Shown here: piece by piece, positions 18,052 through 27,250 of the stretch
Numbering within the stretch: the stretch's first letter is position 1
Layout of the letters: every line of letters starts with the position of its first letter
Source: Desulfobacteraceae bacterium
Lineage (GTDB): Bacteria; Desulfobacterota; DSM-4660; Desulfatiglandales; B25-G16
Direction of reading: 5' to 3'
Assembly: GCA_030615105.1 (NCBI GenBank)
Contig: JAUWZV010000009.1
Coordinates: forward strand, 1-34,214
Length of the DNA: 34,214 nt
Notes under the pieces: generated by a model
The model's database searches: none
Told to the model about the DNA's origin: nothing
What the model saw: the letters and a program-made list of their open reading frames with translations, nothing else
Made by a program: the position numbers and the translations under genes

Positions 18052-19170
18052 TTACCTTGCCATAACTATGGTCTTTTTTGATATATTCATCAATATTCCC
18101 ATACCTATAAGGCTAACAATAAGAGAGGACCCGCCATAACTAATAAAGGGAAGTGTTAAACCCTTAGTGGGCAAAAGGGCCATAACAACACCCATATTAA
18201 CTATTACCTGCACTGCCAACATACAACTTATCCCCATGGCAAGATATGTCCCAAAAAGCTCCGGGGCATTTAAAGCAATCTTGATTCCCCTGATTACAAC
18301 AAGACTAAACAGGATTAATAAAACACTTATCCCTATAAATCCTATTTCCTCAGCTATTATCGACACTATAAAATCGGTATGGGGTTCTGGTAGATAAAAG
18401 AGCTTTTGTTTGCTTCTTCCCAGTCCAACTCCAAAGAGCCCCCCTGAACCAAAGGCCAGAAAAGAGTGGATTATCTGGAAGCCAAATCCCTGAGGATCTT
18501 CCCAAGGGTTTAAAAATGCCCACCATCGATGAAGCCTGTAAGCGGACTGTGTTATCAGATAAAAAACAACAGGGGTTAGGAGGCCTAACAGGACAAGAAG
18601 CTGCCCTAAATGCACTCCACCTATAAAAAGGAGGATCAACATCCACATTCCTATAATTATAGCTGTTCCAAGGTCTGGCTGGAGAAGAATAAGGATAATA
18701 AAGATTGCTGCCACAAATAAGTGCGGAAAAAGCCCGTGAAAGAAAGTCCTCATGTTCTCAACGTTTTTGCTCATACTATAAGCTATGAAAATGGCGAGTG
18801 ACAACTTGGCTGCTTCTGATGGCTGCATTGAGATAAAGCCAAACCTGAACCATCTCTGGGCACCCCCCACTTTATGTCCAAGCCCTGGTACAAGCAGTAA
18901 AATCAATAAAATCAAACTAGAGCCCAGAAAAAAGTAGACCAATTTTCTGTATAAAAGGTAGTTAACATTCTTTGCTAAAATCATAAGGAGAAGACCAAAA
19001 AGACAAAAGATAGCCTGTCTCTTAAGATAGTAATAGTGGTCCCCAAATTTCTCCTGTGCAAGAATTGAACTGGCACTATAAACTGCAACCAATCCAATAC
19101 CAATCAACAGTATAACAGCGAGGAGAATAACAGGATCATAGTTATAAGCATCTCTTTTCTCATGTACCAT
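18052..19170 (-). CDS. ftsW: Lipid II polymerase/flippase-family protein FtsW (SEDS)
   Basis: GLVAVYSASS, QPDLGTAIIIG, GGLFGVGLGRSKQKLFYLPEPHTDFIVSIIAEEIGF, LPFISYGGSSL. Confidence 0.97.
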   Translation of the reverse strand: MVHEKRDAYNYDPVILLAVILLIGIGLVAVYSASSILAQEKFGDHYYYLKRQAIFCLFGLLLMILAKNVNYLLYRKLVYFFLGSSLILLILLLVPGLGHKVGGAQRWFRFGFISMQPSEAAKLSLAIFIAYSMSKNVENMRTFFHGLFPHLFVAAIFIILILLQPDLGTAIIIGMWMLILLFIGGVHLGQLLVLLGLLTPVVFYLITQSAYRLHRWWAFLNPWEDPQGFGFQIIHSFLAFGSGGLFGVGLGRSKQKLFYLPEPHTDFIVSIIAEEIGFIGISVLLILFSLVVIRGIKIALNAPELFGTYLAMGISCMLAVQVIVNMGVVMALLPTKGLTLPFISYGGSSLIVSLIGMGILMNISKKTIVMAR

Positions 19171-20539
19171 TTTTTAATCTTCTAACCGCCTCTCTAAAGA
19201 CCATCCCCCTGTGTTTAAAGTCTCTAAACATGTCAAAACTCGCGCATGCTGGTGCAAGGAGAACCACATCTCCTTCCTGGGCCTGATCAAATGCAAGAGA
19301 TACCGCATTAATCATACCAGTTGCCTTACTCCATGATATTTTACTGTCAAATGCCTCTGCCAAAAGGCAACCTGCCTCCCCCAAAAAAACAGCCCCCTTT
19401 ACCCTGTTAGATGCTGCCTTAACAAGGGGAAAATAATCACTGCCCTTGTGTCTGCCCCCGGCGATCAATACAACTGGCCTTGAAAAACTGATAATAGATT
19501 TTATAGCCGCATCTATATTCGTTGCCTTTGAATCGTCATAAAAATCTACTCCTTTTACAGTGTCTACAAGCTCAATCCTATGGGGAAGACCCTTAAAATT
19601 ATCAATAACATCCTGCAAGTCAGAGGGAGATATCTTTAGGGCCAAACATGTTAGGATTACAGCCATCAAATTTGCCCTGCTATGGCTGCCAGGCAATGAA
19701 AACCTGTCCAGATTCAATGTAATTATCTTCTCCCCGGAAAGTGTCGCCTTTATTTGTCCATTATCTAAAAATGCGTGTAGCCCGAGCCTTCTTTTCAATC
19801 CATACCTATATACACTGGCTCCCTTTTTTGGTTCTAACTTTCTTAGCCAGGTATCATCATCATTTAAGATGAGGATCTGGCCTGGGCCCTGGTTTGCAAA
19901 GATCCTTTCCTTGGATCTTGCATAGGATTGATAATCTGCGTACCTATCGAGATGATCAGGGCTTATATTAAGAATCAGGGCCAGAAGGGGTGAAAAGGTT
20001 TTGGTAGTATCAAGTTGAAAGCTGCTTACCTCGAGCACCACATAATCAGCTGTCTGTTCTCCCCCAATATAATGGGTAAGTGGACGGCCAATATTTCCAC
20101 CAACAAAGACGCGTTTCCCTCCCTTACGGAGCATATCACCTATTAAATTTACAACCGTTGACTTACCGTTTGTTCCTGTTACAGCTATAAATGGTGTTTT
20201 TAAATATCGACTGGCAAGCTCCATCTCCCCTATTATAGGAACTCCCTTTTTCCTGGCCCCGGCAAGTGGCCTGATATCAAGACAGACACCAGGGCTGACA
20301 ACAATCAAATCCGTCTCCAGAAAGGTCTTCACCTTGTGCCCGCCAAGCTCAAGTTTAATGCCTGATTTTAAAAGATCAGCTAAGACATCTTTATTTAGAT
20401 CAGACTCTTTTTGTATTTCACTAACAGTTACTTGAGAACCTTGCTTAGCAAGCCAGCGTGCAGCAGCCAAGCCACTCTCACCAAGGCCTACCACCAGGAC
20501 CCTGTTTTCAATTTTCGATTGACAATTGACAATTTTCAA
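19160..20539 (-). CDS. murD: UDP-N-acetylmuramoylalanine--D-glutamate ligase
   Basis: VLVVGLGESGLAAARWL, VTGTNGKSTVVNLI, DDSKATNIDAA, APACASFDMFRDFKHRG; TTG start with upstream GAGGT. Confidence 0.98.
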   Translation of the reverse strand: MKIVNCQSKIENRVLVVGLGESGLAAARWLAKQGSQVTVSEIQKESDLNKDVLADLLKSGIKLELGGHKVKTFLETDLIVVSPGVCLDIRPLAGARKKGVPIIGEMELASRYLKTPFIAVTGTNGKSTVVNLIGDMLRKGGKRVFVGGNIGRPLTHYIGGEQTADYVVLEVSSFQLDTTKTFSPLLALILNISPDHLDRYADYQSYARSKERIFANQGPGQILILNDDDTWLRKLEPKKGASVYRYGLKRRLGLHAFLDNGQIKATLSGEKIITLNLDRFSLPGSHSRANLMAVILTCLALKISPSDLQDVIDNFKGLPHRIELVDTVKGVDFYDDSKATNIDAAIKSIISFSRPVVLIAGGRHKGSDYFPLVKAASNRVKGAVFLGEAGCLLAEAFDSKISWSKATGMINAVSLAFDQAQEGDVVLLAPACASFDMFRDFKHRGMVFREAVRRLKNGT

Positions 20540-20543
20540 TTAA

Positions 20544-21623
20544 TTACCTCAACTTGAGTGTACTCATAGAAAGCAGGGCAAGCATAATGGCAATAATCCA
20601 GAACCTAATGGTCACCTTTGGCTCTGGCCATCCCTTTAGTTCAAAATGGTGATGTATAGGGGCCATTCTGAATACACGCTTGCCACCGGTTATTTTAAAG
20701 TAGCTGATCTGCAAAATTACTGACATGGCCTCAACCACAAAAAGCCCACCAACAAGGATAAGGGTTATCTCCTGCTTGCAAATTACGGCTATCATACCCA
20801 AGGCAGCGCCCAAGGAAAGGGAGCCTGCATCTCCCATAAACACCTGAGCAGGATAAGTGTTGTACCATAAAAACCCCATACCTGCCCCTACCACAGCCCC
20901 GCAAATCACAGAAAGTTCTCCTGCACCGCTTACATATGGAATCTGCAGGTACTGGGCAATCTTTATATGTCCAGCAAGATACGAAAACACGAGAAAGCTA
21001 AGAAAAGCTATAATAATCGGCCCTATAGCCAGACCATCCAATCCATCAGTTAGGTTAACTGCATTGGATGCACCTACCACAACCAAAACAACAAGGATTA
21101 TGTAACCCATGCCAAGGTCAGGTAAAAAATTCTTAAAAAAGGGAAAACTGAGCCTGGAATCAAACCCAGTGTGATTGTACAGTATTATTCCAGCAAGGGC
21201 GGCAATTCCAGCCTGCATGGAAAATTTACTCCATGCCCTTAGCCCCTTACTGCTCTTTCTTATCACCTTGAGATAATCATCCAAAAACCCAATAGCGCCA
21301 AAAAGAAGAGTAACAAGTAAGACCAGCCAGATATATAAATTCTTCGGCTCCACCCAGAGAATTGCGGATATAAGAATCGAAATCAGTATAAAGAACCCCC
21401 CCATGGTGGGGGTTCCCACCTTATCTTTATGGTTAGGAGGCCCATTCTCTCTGATATATTGACCAATCTGGAGTCTTCTTAACCTTGGAATGATCCAGTA
21501 GCCAAGAAGTAACGAAATAAGAAGGGCAGTCAGGGTTGCATAGATAGTCCTGAAGGTGATGTATCTAAATACATTCAGAAAGGAGTAATCGGTATGAAAC
21601 ATATAAATCAATTTATAAAGCAT
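20544..21623 (-). CDS. mraY: Phospho-N-acetylmuramoyl-pentapeptide transferase
   Basis: KVGTPTMGGFFI, NAVNLTDGLDGLAIG, FMGDAGSLSLGAALG, APIHHHFELKGWPE. Confidence 0.98.
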   Translation of the reverse strand: MLYKLIYMFHTDYSFLNVFRYITFRTIYATLTALLISLLLGYWIIPRLRRLQIGQYIRENGPPNHKDKVGTPTMGGFFILISILISAILWVEPKNLYIWLVLLVTLLFGAIGFLDDYLKVIRKSSKGLRAWSKFSMQAGIAALAGIILYNHTGFDSRLSFPFFKNFLPDLGMGYIILVVLVVVGASNAVNLTDGLDGLAIGPIIIAFLSFLVFSYLAGHIKIAQYLQIPYVSGAGELSVICGAVVGAGMGFLWYNTYPAQVFMGDAGSLSLGAALGMIAVICKQEITLILVGGLFVVEAMSVILQISYFKITGGKRVFRMAPIHHHFELKGWPEPKVTIRFWIIAIMLALLSMSTLKLR

Positions 21624-21654
21624 TTTTATCCCTTAACCCGGACAAGCCGGGACT

Positions 21655-21956
21655 AAATCTGAAATCCGAATATCGAAAACCGAAACAAATTTAAAATTCG
21701 AATATCGAATGTTCAAAACAACAAACCCAAATATTCCGCCGCACGTTGATTCAAAAGCATTACGGCTTTTCCTGAAATTCGTGTTTGTTACGTTTCGGTC
21801 ATTTGAATTTTGAAAATTTGGTCATTGTTTCGAATTTCGACCTGCCCGCAATGCCTTTGAGTTAATCCATAGAAATACTTGAAATAAAGTTGTACTGACA
21901 ATTATCACTTTAATTACAATTCTGATGCATGGCAGGCGGGTATTCGATATTCGAAC
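21655..21956. repeat. AT-rich foldback element built from heptads, filling the mraY/murF spacer
   Basis: Outer arms AAATCTGAAATCCGAATATCGAAAACC and GGTATTCGATATTCGAACTTCA; inner arms CGAAACAAATTTAAAATTCGAAT and ATTTGAATTTTGAAAATTTGGTCATTGTTTCG. Confidence 0.75.
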
Positions 21957-21957
21957 T

Positions 21958-23379
21958 TCATTTTTCAATGACCCCTATCTCATTTTTAATAACCTCAACT
22001 ACCTTATCCAAGGCAATCTTCCTTGAACCTTTCAGGAAAACAATGTCACCCTCTCTGACTTGCGCCTTTATTGCATTAATCATCTCAGTATGAGTAGTTG
22101 CAAGGTGTGTCTGTTCTATATCCATACCCCCTTTACATGCCCCTTCAATAATCTGGCGGCCATGTTCACCTAAGACGACTAAATATCTCGTTCCCATACC
22201 TGCTATTAAATGACCTGCATCAAAATGGTATTTCGCGGCCTCCTTACCCAATTCCAACATCTCCCCAAGCCCTACTACCAGACCCTGCTTTTTTAAATCC
22301 TTAATAGTCTGGAGAGCAGCCCTTAGAGAGGATGGATTGGCATTATAGGTATCATCTATAATCTGGATACCACCATTCAGATCTATAATCTGAAAGCGAC
22401 CTTTAAGTGGCCTGAAATCTTCTAAACCCAGGGCAATCAATTCTTTTGATATAGATAAACAAAATGCAATAGCCGCTCCGCCCAATGTATTGAAAACATT
22501 ATGAATACCAGGAAGATTTATTTTAACATTCACCCTCTCACCCTTTATGTAGATATTGAAGGCCTGGGTGTAATCCCCGAGCTTTTTTATTTCCCCAGCC
22601 CTTATCTGATTCATCTTACCTAATCCAAAGGTAATTATCGGCCCCGGGAATGTTGAAGCCAGCCCTGAAGTTAATTCATCATCACCGTTCAAGATTACAG
22701 TCGACTTCTTAGAAATCATTTTTAAGAGCTCACCTTTGGCCTTAATCACCCCATTTAAATCACCCAAGCCCTCTAAATGGGCTCTTGCCACATTGGTTAT
22801 CAGCCCTATATCAGGCTCAGCAATCTGGGTTAACCTTGCAATCTCACCTCTTCTATTCATACCCATCTCTAAAACAGCCATCCTGTGATCTTCCTCTAAT
22901 GACAAGAGCGCCAAAGGTAAGCCTATGAGGTTATTGAAGTTACCGGGGCTCTTCATTGTATTTGCCTTTAGAGAAAGAATCGAGGCAGCCATCTCCTTTG
23001 TTGTGCTTTTGCCATTGCTTCCAGTTATGGCTATTACCCTTGCTCCCCATTGCCTTCGCCACCACAATGCCAGATCACCCAGGGCCTTTAGGGTGGATGA
23101 GACTGTAATTACCACCAGATTGTTAGTTGAAAGCTCCTGAGGTATAGTTGTGTCAGATTGCAAAATTACACCAACAGCTCCAGCATTAGTTGCCTCAGCT
23201 AAAAAATTATGACCATTGTAGAACTCACCCTTTAGGGCCAGGAAAATGTGACCAGGGATCATCCTTCTGGAGTCAGTTGAAAGACCTCCAATGAGTTCAT
23301 CTGGCGAGCCAGATATCTGCCTTCCACCTATTGCTGAAACTACCTCCTTAACGGTTATTTCCCCCCACTTTGCAGTCAT
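21958..23379 (-). CDS. murF: UDP-N-acetylmuramoyl-tripeptide--D-alanyl-D-alanine ligase
   Basis: VIAITGSNGKSTTKEM, LEMGMNRRGEI, DDTYNANPSSLRAA. Confidence 0.98.
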   Translation of the reverse strand: MTAKWGEITVKEVVSAIGGRQISGSPDELIGGLSTDSRRMIPGHIFLALKGEFYNGHNFLAEATNAGAVGVILQSDTTIPQELSTNNLVVITVSSTLKALGDLALWWRRQWGARVIAITGSNGKSTTKEMAASILSLKANTMKSPGNFNNLIGLPLALLSLEEDHRMAVLEMGMNRRGEIARLTQIAEPDIGLITNVARAHLEGLGDLNGVIKAKGELLKMISKKSTVILNGDDELTSGLASTFPGPIITFGLGKMNQIRAGEIKKLGDYTQAFNIYIKGERVNVKINLPGIHNVFNTLGGAAIAFCLSISKELIALGLEDFRPLKGRFQIIDLNGGIQIIDDTYNANPSSLRAALQTIKDLKKQGLVVGLGEMLELGKEAAKYHFDAGHLIAGMGTRYLVVLGEHGRQIIEGACKGGMDIEQTHLATTHTEMINAIKAQVREGDIVFLKGSRKIALDKVVEVIKNEIGVIEK

Positions 23380-23406
23380 TCAATCCCCTAACCCGGATAA
23401 CGTAAT

Positions 23407-23587
23407 TGCTCAATATCCTGTGTACTTATTGTATGTTATGTAACCTGAGCCAATCGTTCGACCTGGAGGCTCTCGACAGGCATACAAATGTAGGGTGGCA
23501 TTTTATAAGCCTTAGGCTTATTAATATGCCACCTGTTTAAGGTCGGGTATAAAACCCGACCCTACAGTTTCCACGCTTTATTGAGCA
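23407..23587. repeat. Nested palindromic element between murE and murF
   Basis: Outer TGCTCAAT/ATTGAGCA; TGTAGGGT/ACCCTACA; hairpins GGTGGCAT...ATGCCACC and GGTCGGGTATAAAACCCGACC. Confidence 0.75.
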
Positions 23588-23643
23588 TGTTCCCAAAACC
23601 ATTAAATAATTTCCTGAGATCCAAACTCCAAACATGTTTTTGT

Positions 23644-23693
23644 TTTTAGCCTTTACTTTAGACACTTTTATATTTAGCTCACTTTATGCACTT
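23644..23693. repeat. AAGTGCCTAAAGTGA-related repeat containing the murE stop codon
   Basis: Minus strand reads AAGTGCATAAAGTGAGCTAAATATAAAAGTGTCTAAAGTAAAGGCTAAA. Confidence 0.7.
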
Positions 23694-25201
23694 CTCTCTC
23701 TGGCTGCCAGGACTGCCTCCTCTACATCATCAAAATGCCTCTTTCTGTTTCCAACAATCTGATAATCTTCATGTCCTTTACCAGCGATTAAAACAATGTC
23801 TTCTTTGTTAGCCATATTGATAGCACCCTGGATAGCCCTTCTCCGATTCAAAACAATCTCATAGCCCCTTTCTTTAAATCCGAGACTTAATTCTATCCTC
23901 TTTAACCCTGATTCTTTTACTCCGGGCTCAATATCACCTGCAATTTCTGCCGGATCCTCTCCCCTCGGGTTGTCTGAGGTAATTATGACAAAATCACTAT
24001 ATTTCCCTGCAACCCTTCCCATGTCTGGCCTTTTGCCCCTGTCCCTGTCACCCCCACATCCAAAAACTGTAATCAATTTCCCTTTAGTCCGCCTTAGGCG
24101 GATCAACGTCTGGAGCACTTTTTCCAGGGCGTCAGCACTGTGGGCATAATCAACAAACAAGGAAAGTCCTCTCCTGTTCTCTACAGGCTGAAGTCTGCCA
24201 GGAACATAGGTAAGTCTTTTTATACCCCTTGAGATAACTTCCAAGTCTATATTTAGGCTAAAGGCAGTTGCAGCAGCCCCAAGTATGTTATAAACATTTA
24301 TCTGGCCTAAAAGGGCGGAGGTAATAATTACATCACCAGCCGGTGCAACCAATCTAAAACGTAATCCACGTTGCCTGGTCTCAATATCGACAGCCCTAAC
24401 TAAACAATTATCTCCCAGACCGTAACTCACAACAGAGACCTTTGTTATTTTTTCTAACACCCTGCCCTTTGGGTCATCTATATTGATTACTGCTTTTACC
24501 TTTTCTCTTTCTTTGCCCTCTCCCAATGAAGAAAAGAGTTTCTGTTTTGCCTTGAAATACTCTTCCATTGTTGAATGGTAATCGAGATGATCTCTGGAAA
24601 AATTTGTAAATATTGCCCTTGACCAATCCAATCCCCTTGCCCTTCCCTGATCAAGGGAATGGGATGAGACCTCTGCTATAATATCTTTCACACCAGCATC
24701 TCTCATCTCACTTATAATTCTCATCAAATCAGTAGATTCAGGTGTAGTTAATGATGCCTTAAAAGACTTTCCATTAAACATATAACCGATACTCCCAATA
24801 ACCCCTACCTTACTCCCTGTCTCTTTTAATATTGACTCCAGCAGGTAACTTGTTGTTGTCTTCCCGTTAGTACCAGTGATACCTATTAAATTCATACCCT
24901 TAGCAGGATAATTGTAAAAACGGGCAGCCAGCTCAGAAAGGGCAATCCTTGTATCAGGTAACCTGACAATAGTTACATCCTTAAATACACTTTCAACATT
25001 TTCCACAACTAATGCATGGGCACCTTTTTCAACGGCATGAGCCAGATACCTATGTCCGTCTTGATTACTCCCCCTGACAGCAACAAACAGATAACCCTTT
25101 TTGACAGCTCGAGAATCATTGGTCAGCCCTTTGATCTCGATATCTGCCGTTCCCTTTTGCTCCAGGATAGGTAGCCCCTTCAATAAGTAATCAAGCCTCA
25201 T
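23684..25201 (-). CDS. murE: UDP-N-acetylmuramoyl-tripeptide synthetase
   Basis: GITGTNGKTTTSYLL, VDYAHSADALEKVL, TSDNPRGEDPAEI, GKGHEDYQ. ATG at 25201 preferred over the TTG at 25207. Confidence 0.97.
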   Translation of the reverse strand: MRLDYLLKGLPILEQKGTADIEIKGLTNDSRAVKKGYLFVAVRGSNQDGHRYLAHAVEKGAHALVVENVESVFKDVTIVRLPDTRIALSELAARFYNYPAKGMNLIGITGTNGKTTTSYLLESILKETGSKVGVIGSIGYMFNGKSFKASLTTPESTDLMRIISEMRDAGVKDIIAEVSSHSLDQGRARGLDWSRAIFTNFSRDHLDYHSTMEEYFKAKQKLFSSLGEGKEREKVKAVINIDDPKGRVLEKITKVSVVSYGLGDNCLVRAVDIETRQRGLRFRLVAPAGDVIITSALLGQINVYNILGAAATAFSLNIDLEVISRGIKRLTYVPGRLQPVENRRGLSLFVDYAHSADALEKVLQTLIRLRRTKGKLITVFGCGGDRDRGKRPDMGRVAGKYSDFVIITSDNPRGEDPAEIAGDIEPGVKESGLKRIELSLGFKERGYEIVLNRRRAIQGAINMANKEDIVLIAGKGHEDYQIVGNRKRHFDDVEEAVLAARERSA

Positions 25202-25214
25202 AACCAATTTTCAC

Positions 25215-25235
25215 TTGTCAATTGTCAATTGTCAA
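25215..25235. repeat. Perfect (TTGTCAA)3 array in the ftsI-murE spacer
   Basis: TTGTCAA TTGTCAA TTGTCAA. Confidence 0.95.
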
Positions 25236-25246
25236 TTTTGAACAGC

Positions 25247-27250
25247 TCAACCTGGTGGCCTAAGTGTCACGGTTAATAACCTTTCCTCTTTTAAAGGCGC
25301 ACCAGGCGCTGGACTTTGTTCCACAGCCCGTCCACTTCCTCTAATAACCACCTTCAAACCTAATTGCCTTGTTTTTCTTAAAACATCTCTCACGCCAAGT
25401 CCTTTTAAATCAGGCATTAAACCAGGCAAATCAGGATCAAGAGCTACTGATTCCTCTTCTCTTTCTACAGGGCAAGAAAAACTTTGTTTACCTGCCCACA
25501 ACCCTCTAGCCCTGGCTGCTTCGCTCTGCCCGTCCGCCACCTGCCCGCTCGTGGCAGGCTGGAATGATGGGGTTATATTTAGATGATTGAGTGTCCAGGA
25601 GCCAACATCACTAAAAACAGGGGCTGCAACAAACCCTCCGTATGGTTTTCCTTTTGGTTCATCAAGGGCTACCAAAATTACTATACCAGGAGAGTGGGAA
25701 GGAACAAAACCACCAAAAAAGGCCACAAATTTCTCATCTGAATAGGTTTTCTTTTCTCTGTCGACCTTTTGCGCAGTACCTGTTTTACCAGCTACCACGT
25801 ATCCCTTTATCGCAGCCTTAGGGGCTGTTCCGCCTTTTCTAACTACGCCCTCAAGTATGCCTCTTACCTTCCTTGCTGTCTCGGATGATATGACATCCCT
25901 TCTAACTAACGGATAAAACTCTCTTACTACTCCCCTCTTATCAACGATTGATTTTACCAGATAAGGCCTCATTAAATGCCCGCCATTGGCTATCGCCCCA
26001 AAGGCCACGGCCAATTGAAGGGGAGAAACTGATATACCCTGACCAAAATATAGGGTATTTTTACCAAGAAGACTGGTAGCTTTAATAGATCTTAGAGTTC
26101 CTTTCCTTTCACCTGGAAAAGCTATCCCTGTCCGCTCACCAAAACCAAATCTTTTTAAATAATGATGGAAGCGCCCTGGTCCAAGCCTCTGGCCTATCTT
26201 TATCGCCCCTATGTTACTGGAAAATTTAATTATTTCACTTACCCTTAACATCCCAAAGGGGCGGCTATCATGAATAATAAAATTGCCAATGGGGTACTCT
26301 CCCTTTTCACAATTAAAAACTGTTTCCGGGGTAATTACACCCTCTTCTAAGGCAGCAGCCAAGAGAAACGCCTTCAGAGTAGATCCAGGCTCATAACAGT
26401 CAGTAACTGCCCTATTCCTCCACTCAAACGGTCTAAAGCGCCAAAAGATATTCGGGTTAAATTCTGGCACCACTGCCATAGCCAGGATCTCACCTGTCTG
26501 GGGCCTCATTACTATGCAGACACCACTCTCTGCCCCTGATCTTTCCACGGCCTCCCTAAGTGCTTTCTGGGCCTTATAATTTATCTCCTTATCCAATGTT
26601 AAAATGAGATCAAATGGGCCCTCTTCCTCTCTCCCTGGCCCATCAAAAAGAAGGGGCCTGCCAAGTGCATCATGAATCCTATTAAGCCTTATCTCTTGTC
26701 CCTCTAAAAAACGATTATATTGTAACTCTATACCCTCAAGGCCTGTATTATCCTGGCTTGCAAACCCTATAACATGAGCACCTGTTTCCATGCAGGGATA
26801 GTAACGCCTGCTCTCCTTGGTAAAATTTATTCCGGCTATGTTAAGTTCTCTAACTCTTTTAATCTCTTCAGGGGTTACCTTCCTTTTAATCCACACAAAG
26901 GAACGAGAATCATGTAATTTTTTAACTACATACCTTTTATCTATATCGAGGGCCCTGGCGATAAGAATCGCTGTTCTCGTCTTATCCTTTACCCTTTTTG
27001 GATAGCAGTATATTGAGTATACCTCAATGCTGAGTGCCAATTCCTTGCCATTCCTATCAAAAATAGTCCCTCTTTGTGAAGCAAGGGTGAACTTTCCTGT
27101 ATAGCCCTCCTTTGCCAGAGATGAGAGCTGACTCCCTTCAAGGATCTGAAGTTGATATGCCCTTAAAAAAATGATGCAGAGAACAAGGAAAAAACAGATC
27201 CCCGTTATATAGATCCTGATTCTTATCCACTTCTTATCCTTAATCCTCAT
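25247..27250 (-). CDS. ftsI: Peptidoglycan D,D-transpeptidase FtsI/PBP3 with C-terminal PASTA domain
   Basis: YEPGSTLKAFLLAAALEEG (SxxK), SSN, AGKTGTAQK (KTG), C-terminal PASTA-like PDLKGLGVRDVLRKTRQLGLKVVIRGSG. Confidence 0.97.
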   Translation of the reverse strand: MRIKDKKWIRIRIYITGICFFLVLCIIFLRAYQLQILEGSQLSSLAKEGYTGKFTLASQRGTIFDRNGKELALSIEVYSIYCYPKRVKDKTRTAILIARALDIDKRYVVKKLHDSRSFVWIKRKVTPEEIKRVRELNIAGINFTKESRRYYPCMETGAHVIGFASQDNTGLEGIELQYNRFLEGQEIRLNRIHDALGRPLLFDGPGREEEGPFDLILTLDKEINYKAQKALREAVERSGAESGVCIVMRPQTGEILAMAVVPEFNPNIFWRFRPFEWRNRAVTDCYEPGSTLKAFLLAAALEEGVITPETVFNCEKGEYPIGNFIIHDSRPFGMLRVSEIIKFSSNIGAIKIGQRLGPGRFHHYLKRFGFGERTGIAFPGERKGTLRSIKATSLLGKNTLYFGQGISVSPLQLAVAFGAIANGGHLMRPYLVKSIVDKRGVVREFYPLVRRDVISSETARKVRGILEGVVRKGGTAPKAAIKGYVVAGKTGTAQKVDREKKTYSDEKFVAFFGGFVPSHSPGIVILVALDEPKGKPYGGFVAAPVFSDVGSWTLNHLNITPSFQPATSGQVADGQSEAARARGLWAGKQSFSCPVEREEESVALDPDLPGLMPDLKGLGVRDVLRKTRQLGLKVVIRGSGRAVEQSPAPGAPLKEERLLTVTLRPPG
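25523..25562. repeat. GC-rich palindromic repeat inside the ftsI coding sequence
   Basis: GCTCTGCCCGTCCGCCACCTGCCCGCTCGTGGCAGGCTGG resembles the CCTGCCCG-type palindromes at 187-224 and 21840-21942. Confidence 0.7.
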
